NCBI RefSeq assembly: GCF_004379255.2
Contig: NC_056047.1
Coordinates: 20,350,293 to 20,414,292, forward strand
Origin: Salvia splendens
Taxonomy: Eukaryota > Streptophyta > Magnoliopsida > Lamiales > Lamiaceae
Direction: 5' to 3'
DNA length: 64,000 nucleotides
Below the pieces are notes generated by a model. The model saw only the letters and a list, made by a program, of their open reading frames with translations. It searched no databases and was not told the DNA's origin. Both the position numbers and the translations under genes were made by a program. This document shows, piece after piece, positions 12,585 through 23,804 of this stretch (positions within the stretch are counted from its first letter, which is position 1; each line of letters starts with the position of its first letter).

Positions 12585-12602
12585 TGGCGCCGTCTGTGGG
12601 AA
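12585..12602 (+). other. Primer-binding site of GA
   Basis: TGGCGCCGTCTGTGGGAA, one base after the 5' LTR. The TGGCGCCGT start fits the 3' end of tRNA-Asp-like primers used by Tat/Athila-type gypsy elements; the second half is diverged from that, so the tRNA is not certain. Confidence 0.8.
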
Positions 12603-12658
12603 ACAGAGAACCAAATTTGTGATAAGCGAATTTTTGACCCTTTTTCCACTCCAAAAAA

Positions 12659-13669
12659 ATGCATACCAGATCACACACTACCCGTAATACCGTTCGTGAA
12701 AACCATGAGGAAGCTAGTCCAGCCCGCAGGTCCGGAAAACAGCCTCGGGATACAGCTACTTCCAGTTTTCACGATGAAGGAACAAGCCGCTCAAAAGGTC
12801 CACACACCGAGTCTTCCCAGCAGCCTGATTTGAATGAGGCTGTCAAGCTGTTCTTGGCTGAGAAGCAGGATGAGTTCTTAGCCTTCCTGCAAAAGAGCCA
12901 AGAGCCGAAGACGAAAACGGTGGACTCTCCTTCCTCATCCAGACATGAAAGTCGCTACCGCAGTAGTGCCGTGTCTTCCAGGAAAAAGAATCCTCAACCC
13001 CGACATGTTCCTGTTCCTCCTCGGTACCGGAATCACAGGAGAACTCCATCTCCTCCATACCGAAGAGGTGTCGGGTTCGCCATGTACGGAGCATTGAAGA
13101 CTCCGTTCTCGGCCGATATCACCCGAACTTCCTTGCCACAGAACTACCGAACTCCGTCAATGACTTATGACGGGTTGGTGGATCCTCATGACTTCCTGGG
13201 ACGCTATCAGTATAATATGGCGAACCAGGGTCTCAATGAGGTCCATATGTGCAAGCTGTTCCCCGAGCTGCTCATCGGGAACGCCAGCAGGAGGTTTTTT
13301 CAGAAAGCGGAAGCCCGGATTACTTCGGCTCAGCTGCTTTCTATACGTCAAGGTCGCGACGAAAAGATCAGCGACTTCCTGACGAGATTCCATGAGGAAT
13401 GCCTACAAGTAGATAATCTCAATGATCTACTTGTCATTTCGGCATTCCAAAATGGAATCCTGCCCGGAGCTCTCTACAGAAAGCTCGTGGAATGCAGTCC
13501 GCAAACAGCTCAAGAGATGTGGGACATTGCGGACAAGTTTTCTCGTGCCGATGAGGCAGACCGTCGAAAACGGTCTTTAGACAGCTCATCTAGAGAAGAC
13601 AAAAAGAAGCCCGATCATAGCGATCAGAGGCTTCCTCGCCGAACACCTTCCCCACCAAAGGAGGGATAG
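12659..13669 (+). pseudogene. gag: Truncated gag of GA (336 codons)
   Basis: Gag would form the particle that packages element RNA. The frame opens at ATG 12659 (MHTRSHTTRNTVRENHEEAS), 75 bp past the LTR. It has a basic, proline-rich N-terminal part, then the retrotransposon gag core (MTYDGLVDPHDFLGRYQYNM, LLVISAFQNGILPGALYRKL). Compared with the GD copy it lacks about 22 residues in the core (joined at GNASRRFF) and everything after about residue 330, including the zinc knuckle. The last residues (SPPKEG) run into a stop. After it, 13665-13760 looks like a scrap of the protease-RT linker (GIAVIRGD-type), frameshifted. The frame is open but probably cannot package RNA alone. Confidence 0.8.
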
Positions 13670-13830
13670 CGGTCATCCGAGGTGATCGAAAAAGAGCAAG
13701 TGTGTTCGCAGATTGCGCTTAAAAGTGCCGAGCAATCAGTTCGGCACCATCAAGCATAGCAATCACAGCAGCCGGAGTCAGAGGCAGGCGAAATGACCGA
13801 AGTCACACCGGAGCCGAACTCGATGGTGTA

Positions 13831-14225
13831 CGGCACTGAAGCCGTGATTCCGGTTGAGATCGGCATACCCAGTCCCCGAACTCAATTTCTCCTCAGAAAT
13901 GAATGGTGACGGACTGAGAGCCGAACTAGATCTTGCCGAAGAAAGAAGAGAATTGGCCTGCATAAAAGCAGCCAAGTACAAGGAGCAAGTAGCCCGGTAT
14001 TTTAACCAAAGGGTGAAAAAGCTGCAATTTCGAGTGGGAGATCTCGTCTTGAGAAACAACGAAGTAAGCCGAGCAGAAAAGCTGGGCGAACTCGAACCCA
14101 CATGGGAAGGTCCATATCGGGTGTCAGAAGTCCTCGGCAAAGGGTCTTACAAATTGACTCGCGTGTCAGGAGCACAAGTACCCCGAACATGGTACGTTTC
14201 CAACCTCAAAAAGTTCCATTTGTAA
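13831..14225 (+). pseudogene. Integrase C-terminal tail of GA
   Basis: Only the end of integrase survives. The reading enters with MVYGTEAVIPVEIG, shifts frame near 13885, then is open from 13902 with a charged helix and VGDLVLRNNE, WEGPYRVSEVLGKGSYKL and PRTWYVSNLKKF. These are standard blocks of the C-terminal DNA-binding domain in Tat-type integrases. The zinc-binding HHCC and catalytic DDE domains are missing. It cannot integrate DNA, but it marks the deletion end point. Confidence 0.85.
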
Positions 14226-14415
14226 GAGACAGTCCGGTCAGTCAGTCAGTCTTGAGTCCTGTTCGGTCAATGTGCTTTCTTTGGTTTGCTTGGTCTTTTT
14301 GTCTAGGTGCGTTTTGTCTATGTGCGTTTTGTCTGTCTATGTGCGTGTCGTCTCTTACAAATGTTACTGAGGTATCTTGTTCTTCGAAGGCTGATCCCCT
14401 TCTTAGAACATATAC

Positions 14416-14773
14416 AAGCCAACGATTGTGAGTCAAAGCTTCTAAAGAGGATACAAGACCACAATTCAGCTTAAACAAGCAGTTCGTCTGAAACGAACTG
14501 CAATAAGCCAACGATTGTGAGTCAAAGCTTCTAAAGAGGATACAAGACCACAATTCAGCTTAACAAGCAGTCCGTCTGAAACGAACTGCAACAAGCCAAC
14601 GACTGTGAGTCCAAGCTTCCAAGGAGGATACAAGACCACAATTCAGCTTAACAAGCACTTCGTCTGAAACGAACTGCAATAAGCCAACGATTGTGAGTCC
14701 AAGCTTCTCAGGAAGATACAAGACCACAATTCGGCTTAAGAAATAAGCACTTCGTCTGAAACGAACTGCAATA
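14416..14773 (+). repeat. Tandem repeat of GA, ~88-bp unit, four copies
   Basis: Units start at 14416, 14505, 14593 and 14681 with AAGCCAACGATTGTGAGTC and end with CGTCTGAAACGAACTGCAA. GD has only two such units in the matching place (51695-51884), so the array has changed length between copies. Confidence 0.88.
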
Positions 14774-15200
14774 AGGGAAAGTCCGATCCACGCGATAAAC
14801 CTCGCCGAATTAGGACGACCAAGTTCGGTCAAAGAAGTTTACCTCATAAGACCGAGGACGACCATGTCTAGTCAAAGAGGTTTACTGCATAAGACCACTT
14901 CGGTTAACTGGGAAAGTCCGATCCACGCGATAAAACTCGCCGAATTAGGACAAGGGAAAGTTCGATCCCGGCGACAAAAATCGCCAAATTAGAACCCAAA
15001 CCAAGTCCGGTCAGAGATGTTTATTTCATCAGACCAAAGACGAGTCCGGTCAAAGATGTTTATTTCATCAGACCAAAGACGAGTCCGGTCAAAGATGTTT
15101 ATTTCATCAGACCAAGGACCAAGTCCGGTCAAAGAAGTTTACTTCATAAGACCAAGGACCAAGTCCGGTCAAAGAAGTTTACTTCATAAGACCGAGGACA
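14774..15200 (+). repeat. Second tandem-repeat block of GA (39-40 bp units, five copies)
   Basis: 14774-15000 holds repeated GGGAAAGTCCGATCCACGCG / CGCCGAATTAGGAC pieces. From 15003 a 39-40 bp unit (AGTCCGGTCAAAGATGTTTA ..TTCATCAGACCAA) repeats at 15003, 15042, 15081, 15121 and 15161. GD has about six such units. The array sits between the pol remnant and the 3' end of the antisense gene. Confidence 0.85.
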
Positions 15201-15336
15201 AGTACGATGAAATTTTTTCGCTAAGCTGTAAATACAGAGTGTTAGAAGCGAAAACAAAATTTCATTTTTCAAATCTTGTTCGGCACACAACTCCGCTACC
15301 CTACGAGATGGCGTTACGCTATTACAAAGGACTATT

Positions 15337-18181
15337 CTACTGTCCAGGGTTGCTAAAGTTGAGCCATCTATTCACAAAATCCTCGTGAAGCTGAGTTCGG
15401 GCGCTCCAGGCAGCCGCAGAATAAGCAGGTTGACGAGATGCTCTAATCGACCTGCCACCTCTTCTCTGAGCCCGGGAAGTCCTAGCACCTCGGCGGCGAA
15501 GAGTCTCTTCACGAAGCATTTGCCGATCTTGCTCGCTCATAGTCACAACTCCTCGGCGACTTTCAGTCCGTCCCTGTCTTGACGATTCCGGTTGCTCCTG
15601 AGCCCGTTCTCGTCTTGACGTTTCCGGCTGATCCGGAGTTCGTTGTTGACTTGGAGTAGGATTTTGAACAAGGGAACCAGAGGTTTGATCTGGAGTGCGA
15701 GCATCTGTTGGCACGATATGCCGAAGGAATCTTTCTATGGAGGGGCGCCGAGAAAGAACAATGTTGTACCGAGAAGCCCAACGCCGCAGTGATGTCACAA
15801 CTTGTTGGCAAGCCGAGCTCTCCAGCGCATTGTTCCTCCGGAGTACATGATATTCCTCCCACAGTTCGTCAACTCGACTCTGAGCATCTGATATGGTCAC
15901 TCCCCCGCGCACACGGATGTAATCCTCGTACGCAGTCCTCTCAGCAATGGTCGTATTCAGCTCGGCCTCCAGATCCTTCTTATCGGACTCTAAGTCCTTA
16001 TTATCGGCATCCAGCTTCACTAAACGAGCCAGAAGCTCGTCATTCTTCGTCTGATCGGCTATAGCTCTTTTCTCAGCTTCGTCTAAAGCCGAAGAGTACA
16101 GCCGTTTCCAGTGAAGTATCTCCATCTCCTTGAGTACAAAGCAGCTATATTAGTTCGGCAGCTGTACCGAGCAGATAGTAAAATACAACAGGAATAAAGG
16201 CGAGTACGAAAAGCTATACGAAGACAAGTGTAGAGAATTTTTCATTCACAAGGAAAATTTTTTACACTAGGAGGGCTTCAAGGCCATTTCACAAGGAAGA
16301 AATTAGACTAAGAGAAGGGAGACGAAATCATACTCCGCCAGCTTCGTCTCCGGCTCCTTGGTCTGGTTCAGCTTCTTTCTCCTGAGCTACCTCAGCCTCG
16401 GCCTCGCATCCTGCCGGCCTCACCTCCGCCTCCTGATCGGCTTCCTTCTCCGGATGCCCGGCCCGCTCGACTTCGGCCTCCAGCTCCAGCGGCTCGGCCT
16501 CACCCTCTCCGTTGTAAGTCGAAGCGGGTGAAACGGGTCCCACGGAGGCAAAGATAGCCTCCAGGTTCTCGTCCCGATCAGCTCGACAACTCCGGACTCG
16601 GTCTGCAGAAAGCAGGACCGAGGATGAAGCGAGCTCCTCAAGGAGCGGCAGATTCTGAAGCCGAGCCGCTATCTCTCGGCTATACAGAGGCAGCACGACG
16701 TCGGCCCCCTGCTCGCCCTTATCGGTAATTAGCCTTACCAGACTACCGACAAAGGCCGAGAACTGGCTGCTCAAAAAGAGTTTCTCCGTATAAACACGGA
16801 GAGCCTCCCCTTGGGCAACCACGGCAGCAGCATCCCTCCGTTTCGTCTGCTCTCGCTGGATGACGAGCTGGTTTTTGGCAAACTGAGCTTCATCCTGGGC
16901 CGAAATCCTAGCAGCTCTGGCCTTCTCAAAGTTAGCCTCAGCCTGTTCGGCCCGATGACAAGCAGCCGCCAACTTCCTCTGCATCTCAGCATAGTCGTTG
17001 GACGCTTTGGAGAGTTCGACGGCGACGAGCTTGGAGAGCATATCGTTCCTCTGAAAATGAGTAAAGAAAAAAGTCAACAAAGGGGCCACAAAAAATACAG
17101 GAAAAAAGCAAGGCCAGAAAATCAAGAAGAGAATTCACCTCGGCGAAGTCCGTGGGCCATAAAAACGGCTCACAGATATGTTCCGAAGGAGGCGCCAAGA
17201 CCACGTCTTTCTCTGGCGCTCTCGGGGGCTTCTGGGCCTTCCCCTTCCCCTTTGCCGAAGTCGACTCCGGCTTCTTCGGATCCGAAGAGGTTTTTTGCCT
17301 TTTCGGAGTCCTCTCGGCATCAGACGCCGAGCTGGTGGTTTTCGGCCTCTCCGGCTCCTTGGACTCCGAAGATTTTCGGGTAGCCTTGTTCAACATGTAC
17401 ACTGCCAAAAAGCAAGGAAACAAGGTTAGTTTTCGCTGCTAAAGCAGTAAAGCATAAAAAAGAAATCCTCACCCTCAGTTTCTTCGTCCGAAGACGAGAT
17501 ATTGAACACGAGGTCGCCCTTGACGAGCTCAGTTTCCGAGTATTGTTTCCTAATCATAGGAATCTTATTGAGCTCGCCCTCGAGCTCGGCCAACGGTTCT
17601 AACCGAGGATGAGGAATCACGGACTCCGGCCCTCTCCAGGGGAAGCCCGGAGCCGCTGTCCTATTATAAAAAAAGAAGCGGTTTTGCCATTTCGGCCACT
17701 TGGTTTTGCAGAATGCCCTAAAAGGCTGTAAGGGGATCAAGTAAAACCAAGATCCCTTCCTTTTAAATTGGAAAAAATTAAGGATTGCCCGCAGAGACAG
17801 ATCCTTATCTAGCCTACGGAGTTCGGCAGCAAAAGCCGACAAGTGCCTCCAAGAATTCGGAGCCACCTGACCTAAAGGGAGTTGAAAAAAATCAAGAAGC
17901 TCTACAAAAGGTGGGGGAAGAGGGAAACGAAGCCCGCATTCTAAGCAGGCTTCGTAAACGGTGGCATAACCCTCCGGCGGGTCGTTAGCCCTATGATCAT
18001 CGTCGGGAACCACCGCCTTCCCCCCGGGAAGAAGATATTTTTCGTGTAGAGATATCACGGTGTCCTTACTCAAGACGCTGTGAAAGTATTCTACGGTCTT
18101 CTCTCCGGACTCTTTCCGGCTAGAAGACCCCTTGCCTCCTTTCCTACCGCTACCTAACTCGGAAGAAGAAGAAGAAGACAT
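15337..18181 (-). CDS. Antisense extra gene (aORF) of GA, four inferred exons, ~826 aa
   Basis: Runs opposite to gag. Inferred exons (minus strand): 18181-17473, 17401-17139, 17050-16334, 16128-15337; introns of 71, 88 and 205 nt with GT-AG ends. Exons 1-3 join in frame with no stop. Residues ~1-235 (MSSSSSSELGSGRKG.., LECGLRFPLPPPFVELLDFF, NSWRHL, GSWFYLIP, NRFFFYN) match what I know of the 'putative gypsy type transposon' domain (PF04195). Then comes a lysine/proline-rich linker, a long Glu/Ala coiled coil, an acidic stretch, a second coiled coil (ELLARL..DLESDKKDLEAEL) and an Arg-rich tail. Function is unknown; despite the family name no transposase catalytic residues are visible. The last splice joins GGA to GAG with a weak donor (GTATGA); if it is not used, exon 4 would be a separate ORF starting at ATG 16125. 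Confidence 0.65.
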
Positions 18182-18507
18182 GGTTCTTACTCTTTGCAAA
18201 ATCTGAAGAAATTCTGAAGAAATTCTTGAAAGCGGAAGGAAATTTTTACGCAAAGGAGATAGAGTGCAGAAGAAGCAGTCGCAAAAGTGCTTCAATGATG
18301 AAGAAAGGAGGTATTTATCAGATTCGGCGAAGATTTCAAAATCGTCGCACCGTTTCGAATCCCACCTTTTCGGGATTCAACGGCCGGATTTTACTGTCGC
18401 ATTTAATGCAGTCACGTGCAAGGCACGTCCCCTGACGACAGCCTCCCCCGTACCTTTATCCAGAATGCCGAAGTGACTCGCTTCGCCGAAGTGATTCACT
18501 TCGTCTT
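18182..18507 (-). promoter_or_regulatory. Putative promoter of the GA antisense gene
   Basis: About 325 bp between the aORF start and the polypurine tract. Read on the minus strand it contains GATAAATA (18312-18319), a TATA-like box ~130 nt before the ATG, a conserved GGACGTG ACGT-core, and an imperfect palindrome of CGAAGTGA/TCACTTCG near the tract. The same layout occurs in GD. Inferred from position and conservation only. Confidence 0.45.
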
Positions 18508-18520
18508 TCGGGGGGGGTAG
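18508..18520 (+). other. Polypurine tract of GA
   Basis: TCGGGGGGGGTAG directly before the 3' LTR, the expected site for plus-strand priming. Confidence 0.75.
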
Positions 18521-19247
18521 TGATGGGGTACGGACTAAACAAGCCCAACAGCACCAACGGCCCATCAGCCCAAAGCCCAAGGAAGAGTATGAGTTCGGCA
18601 TTACCAAAGAGTTCGGCCTCAGCCTACAGCTCGGTAAAAGCCAACCAATCAAGCTCTGCTCTCAAGTCGGCATCAAGCTCCCAGATCGGCAACCAAAGCA
18701 GTTCGGTCTCAGTAAGAGTTCGGCCTCAGCCTACAGCTCGGCAAAAGCCAACCAATCAAGCTCTGCTCTCAGGTCGGCATCAAGCTCTACTCTCAGATCG
18801 GCAACCAAAGCAGTTCGGTCTCAGTATTCGACCGAACAAGGAGTTAGTGGACCCATGCAGGATTTCCACAACTTCCAACACACCCACTACCACGTGGTGT
18901 CAACTCAGGCCACGATCGTAGGCCGTCACCTACGCTACATCCACGATCTTAGGCCACGATCTCCACGACATCCACTACCTAATAAATGGTGCTGCATGCC
19001 ACGATCTTGGTCCTTTATATAAATAGAACTTAGATCTGGTAGAAGAAGGTTAAGCTCTCTAGAGATAAAACACCATATAGCAAGTTTGTATTTGTAAGCT
19101 GTAGAAAACAGATCAAGCAATACAACTCTGCCCTCTTTTCTTCCCGTGGACGTAGATTTACTTCAGTAAATCGAACCACGTAAATTCTCTGTGTCGTGAT
19201 CTGTATTTTCCTGCATTCACTAACATCAGAAATTCGCGGATTCATCA
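18521..19247 (+). repeat. 3' LTR of GA
   Basis: 727 bp, no difference from the 5' LTR seen by eye; followed by the GCACT target duplication and the second part of the interrupted MITE. Confidence 0.92.
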
Positions 19248-19371
19248 GCACTCTTTCCATTTTTAGTAAAAATTATCACCTACAGCCGCAATTGTTGACT
19301 TTGCTATACACTCATTCCTTAATCTCCGTGCCGAAAAGGAAATGTGCGAGTAGTCCGGGACGGAGGGAGTA
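19248..19371. mobile_element. Right part of the MITE split by GA
   Basis: Starts with the duplicated GCACT, continues CTTTCCATTTTTAGTAAAAA and ends CGGGACGGAGGGAGTA, the inverted partner of the left end at 11793. Joined to 11793-11856 it restores a ~183-bp MITE of the same type as 33399-33580 and 34947-35129. Confidence 0.9.
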
Positions 19372-20215
19372 GTAACAAAGTGTATTAATAGTAGTGTTTA
19401 GTACATAAAATAGAAGTAGAAGTAGAAGAAAGAATGAATGATCAAAGTAGGAAAAATAATGAAATATGTTAAAGTAGGAGAGATAAGATAATGAAGTAGA
19501 AAAGTGAAGAAGTTAAATATTGACAAAAAAAAGGAAATGTTTCCCTTAAATTGGATATCCCATAAATGAATACACCTCACTTAGATTGAGGCGGAAGAAT
19601 ATGATAAATCATATTATGTGAATACTATAATCTGAGCTAATCAATAGTTTATACTTCACCCGTCTCACAAGAGTATGCACTCTTTTATTTTTAATCAATC
19701 TCATAAGATAAGAGTATGTATTTTCTAATATTGGAAATTCATTTTATAGTATGCATTGTTTGTATATATCTTTTATTTTAACAATTGTGTATTAAAACTC
19801 TCAGTCAACTAAAAGTACATGTTCTTATGGGCATGAGCGGACCCAAGTATATTGGGGGAGGAGGCTTAAGCCCTCAATGAATTTTTCTTATAACTTTTTC
19901 TATTAATTGTTTTTAAAATTTATTCAAATCTAGTGTAAATTATAATGTAAAAGTTTGTACAAATTATCTAAATTACTTAAAAGTATTCTTTAAATTAAAA
20001 TATTGAAATCTCAGGTCATATTGATATATCAATATTTCTGCATCTGCTCCTGCTTAGGGAAGAGTCACGGAGGGAGTAGTAGGACTCTTGATTTTCAAAC
20101 AGATCATGCTTAAAATTTAATTTGGTGTTTTAAGAAAAGGAATTCAGTATATTTCGTTTCCAGAAATTTGCTTTCATAAAAGTTTGCATGAATATCACGT
20201 TCTAACAAAAGTTGC
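19372..20215. other. Intergenic with MITE remnants
   Basis: No gene. A Stowaway-like left end (TACTTCACCCGTCTCACAAG) starts near 19652 without a clear right end. At 19832-20052 there is a relative of the 9966-10177 element (ends CATGAGCGGACCC and, on the other strand, CAGGAGCAGATGCAGAAAT). Confidence 0.5.
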
Positions 20216-20487
20216 TATTCCCTCTGTTTCTTCATAGTTGAGGCAAAAAATTTCGGTACGGAGTTTAAGAAATGGATGTTGGATGTGTTAAATAAATAGA
20301 TAAAAAAAGTAAGGGAGGGAAAAAAGTAGAGAGAATAAAGTAGAAAGTGAATAAAGTAGAGAGAATAAGGTAAAAGAGAGTAAAGTAAGAAAAAGAAAAA
20401 AGTTACTATATAGGAAAATGACTCAACTATGAGGGAACTTCTTAAAATGGAAAAAAATGACTCAACTATGGAGAAATGAAGGGAGTA
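20216..20487. mobile_element. Stowaway-like MITE
   Basis: Ends TATTCCCTCTGTTTCTTCAT AGTTGAG and CTCAACTATGGAGAAATGAA GGGAGTA are inverted copies; interior AT-rich and non-coding. Confidence 0.75.
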
Positions 20488-20939
20488 TTATAGTTGGATA
20501 CTTGGATTATATGTCAATTTATGTATTCCAATTTTTGTATCGCCATTTTAATTTCTGAAATAACTTAATATATTAACTTTAAAATGCAAATTAAATGATT
20601 CAAATCGAATGTATCGAATTATCGATGTTCCCAAATTGAATTGGAAGCATTTCTATTCCACTTTTTCCCATTATTCTTTATCTAGTTAAATATGCTCAAA
20701 TTCCCATATGGATTATGGACAAATAAGTAGGCGTGATAGTTTTAGACTATGTAGCAAGGCGTAGGTCACCTTTCGTATGATGTCAATCAATAAATTTTAG
20801 ATTCTAAATTATAATGGTCACAAATCACAATCTTCATAGTAAAACAATTTAATTTATATTGTTATAAGCCGCAGCTATATATTTGAAACCTACATGTAGG
20901 CTATCAAATTCGATAGATTAATTTCTCCAAAGTTTGTAA

Positions 20940-21198
20940 TACTCCCTCCGTCCCACTTTAGGAGTCCCGGTTTATCATTTTTGGGTGTCCCACTTTAAGA
21001 GTCCCGGTTGATATATTCCATAAATGGTATTAGACCTCACATTCCACTAACATTTTTCCACTCACATTTTATTATAAAACTAATATAAAAAAGTAGGACT
21101 CACGTTCCACTATCTTTTTTTTCACCAACTTTCCTTTATAATTTCTTAAAACCCATGCCGAACTCAACTGAGACTCCTAAAGTGGGACGGATGGAGTA
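20940..21198. mobile_element. Stowaway-like MITE
   Basis: TACTCCCTCCGTCCCACTTT AGGAGTC at the left, GACTCCTAAAGTGGGACGGA TGGAGTA at the right: long, nearly perfect inverted repeats. Non-coding. Confidence 0.85.
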
Positions 21199-23079
21199 TT
21201 ACATGATGCACATGGTTAGTGTGTATTTACGTTTTCTCTTTGCCACTATTTAATAACTCGATGGCTGCGTAAGTGTAACGAGTTCGATTAAAATTGGTCC
21301 ATCCTGTAAGTCTAAACATAAGTTCAATTTATTTACAAAATTAATAAATTTTTATTTGCAATCATCTTATGATTAAAAAAATCTAATCGTCTTTGTCTAT
21401 TATATTGTTGATGTTTATCAACCAAATGACATCATTTTACAAATAGACGATATCACTGAATTTATCAATAGGTTACGTTAACATACGTACGATTTTTCAA
21501 CTGTCACGTCAGTTAGAATTTCACAAAATTTCGATATTAAACAATTGCAATCCAATCTGAACTTAATGCTTGTTCCAATTGATTTTCAAAGTTACGAGAC
21601 GAATCGTAATTTGAAAAAATTTCATGATTTTTTTGAACGACAATTATCTTTACTGATTAAATTATTAATAAGTATAGTAAATTTTAATTGTCACATTTAA
21701 ATTAAAGGGGATTACGATGAATATCGTACATACATGCACTGATCATATTATGTTTAATTAACTTAGTGTGTGTTACAAAATATAGTAATTTAAATTGGTT
21801 GAATGCCCAATAAAAGTTATCTTGCTATTGATGCACCAATTGCTGTATTCCTATCTGTAAAAAGGTTAATCATAAATAATTTGGAGAGGCCTCTTTCCAT
21901 TTTCATTAATCCATAAATAGAAGGATTGGAGTTCGTAATAAAACCTCATTACTAACACACAATTAAATGAAGGAAAAGAGAATTGTTGACATCACTTATA
22001 CCTGCATTTAGTGTGACAAAAAACGTAATGGTCAAAGAAGCCAGCCATAACTCCAAAGTCTATTTATGGCAAAACTTAACAAACTCCTTTAAAGTATCAT
22101 GGCAAGAAATGAAGTAGGCGCACGGCTATGCGTAATATATACATATAAATATAGATTATAGAGTGAGATAGTGATAAAATGCAACCGCCATCTTTTCCAT
22201 AAATTTTAAATTATATTCTGGACTGTTAGATTTGAAAATTTAATATAGTGACATTTTCTGTTGATATTATATGTCATCTATTAACGTCAAATCTTGAAAT
22301 TTAAAATGTACGGCGAAGAGGGATGTTGGGCCACCTGCTGCTACTCGGTGAGCAGCAGGGATGGGATGTCGGGCGGTTTTGGGGATGGAATGGTGCAGAG
22401 GAGAGAATCAAAATAAGGTAGAAGGGGAAAAAGATGTATAGTAACTTTTATTTTATAAAAAGTAATTATTTTTAGTATTATCATTATAGGTATGTATTTT
22501 TTTTAATGAATAAGGCAAATTAATATGAGAAGTATAAGTAGTGTTGTACTTCTGTTATAGGAATAATTTATTGTAGGAATTGTGGCATAATGTAAACAAT
22601 GAGTTTCAAATTAGTCTCTAAAAAATATTGTTGGCACCTTTTAGGTATTTAAACTCTAAATAATCACACTATTGGTCTCTAGAAAATGCAAAATACGATT
22701 TAAGTCATTTTCCTCCCCTCTTTTTGCCTCTTTAGCCTAGAAGGGTCTTTCTATTCCCTCATTTCATGCAGTGACTCTTTGCATTTATGAAACATTTCTC
22801 TTCATTCTCTTTTTCTGCTTTCTTACTTCAAATATGTGTATTATTATACATGGGTTAATTCATCAATAATTACCAAACTATGGTATGTGGATCAAATTTA
22901 TAGTAATAAATTATGTAGTTTATCTAAAAACAAACTTTATACTATTATTATTTAGGATTCAATGTAATTTTTTAATTATTTTATTCTAGACAATTAAATT
23001 TAGGTAACCTTTGATGTCTCATGTATCTATAGCCAGGGTCAAAATTTTGAAACCTATCATTTTTTTCTTTGAAGCTTAC
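21199..23079. other. Intergenic, no gene seen
   Basis: AT-rich. A short GC-richer patch around 22306-22400 contains the hairpin-like CTGCTGCTACTCGGTGAGCA GCAG. No open frame of note. Confidence 0.55.
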
Positions 23080-23335
23080 TACTCCCTCCGTCCCACAATA
23101 ATTGTTATTCTTATTGTAGGCACGGATTTTAAGAAATGTAAAGAAAAATTATTTGGAAAAGTTATTGGAATGTGAGCTCCACTTTTTTATATTGATTTTA
23201 TAATAAAATATGTGTAAAGTGAGTTAGTGGAATGTGAGACCTACTTACCATTTATAGTAAAAATGGAGTGTGGCAATTATTATGGGACATACAGAAATGG
23301 AAAAGAGTGACAATTATTGTGGAACGGAGAGAGTA
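23080..23335. mobile_element. Stowaway-like MITE upstream of BRI1
   Basis: TACTCCCTCCGTCCCACAAT AATTGT and ACAATTATTGTGGAACGGAG AGAGTA form inverted ends. It lies about 0.7 kb upstream of the BRI1 start codon. Confidence 0.8.
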
Positions 23336-23753
23336 TTATTGATTGTTCTAAATTGTAATATTTTAAAATGAATTTTAATACAAAGTGGATATTCAATTAG
23401 TGAAGTAAGAAATTTCATAAACACAAAAATCAGTACTACTTACATTAAGGGACAGAGGATAAAAGATATTGACATTCTGTTAGGAGTGAGGGGTTAAAAA
23501 GAAAAAAAAAAGACCTGAGATACTATATTTTGGAGTACTACATTTTTTCATAGGTTTTAGTATGAATTAGTATCAACACTAATTCCCAAGTGTAGATGAA
23601 TGATGGTCCGAGGCGAGTCTGTAATGAATTAAGCTTAATTACACTTTGAGATCATGAATGAAGACAATTGTAATTAAAGACACCCAACGGAATCTCCATT
23701 CAAAATAGACACTTCCATCAATTCCTAATCACACGTACACACTAACTCATTCC

Positions 23754-23804
<51 letters not shown>

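Larger units (their letters stand above)
11857..19247 (+). mobile_element. Ty3/gypsy (Tat-type) non-autonomous LTR retrotransposon 'GA', TSD GCACT
   Basis: A 7391-bp element bounded by two 727-bp LTRs that look identical by eye, with TSD GCACT at 11852-11856 and 19248-19252. Order on the + strand: 5' LTR, primer-binding site, truncated gag, a short pol scrap, integrase C-terminal tail, tandem repeats, then a long gene on the opposite strand, polypurine tract and 3' LTR. Protease, RT, RNase H and the integrase core are absent, so it must have been moved by another element's enzymes. Identical LTRs mean recent insertion. The Tat assignment rests on the gag type, the integrase tail, the 3' tandem repeats and the antisense extra ORF, all known features of that lineage. 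A sister copy (GD) lies at 47371-54812 in the opposite orientation. Confidence 0.92.

Noticed and set aside
15337..18181. DNA transposase encoded by the antisense gene
   Set aside because: The Pfam family name says transposon, but no DDE or other catalytic motif is visible; it is mostly coiled coil. I keep it as function unknown.
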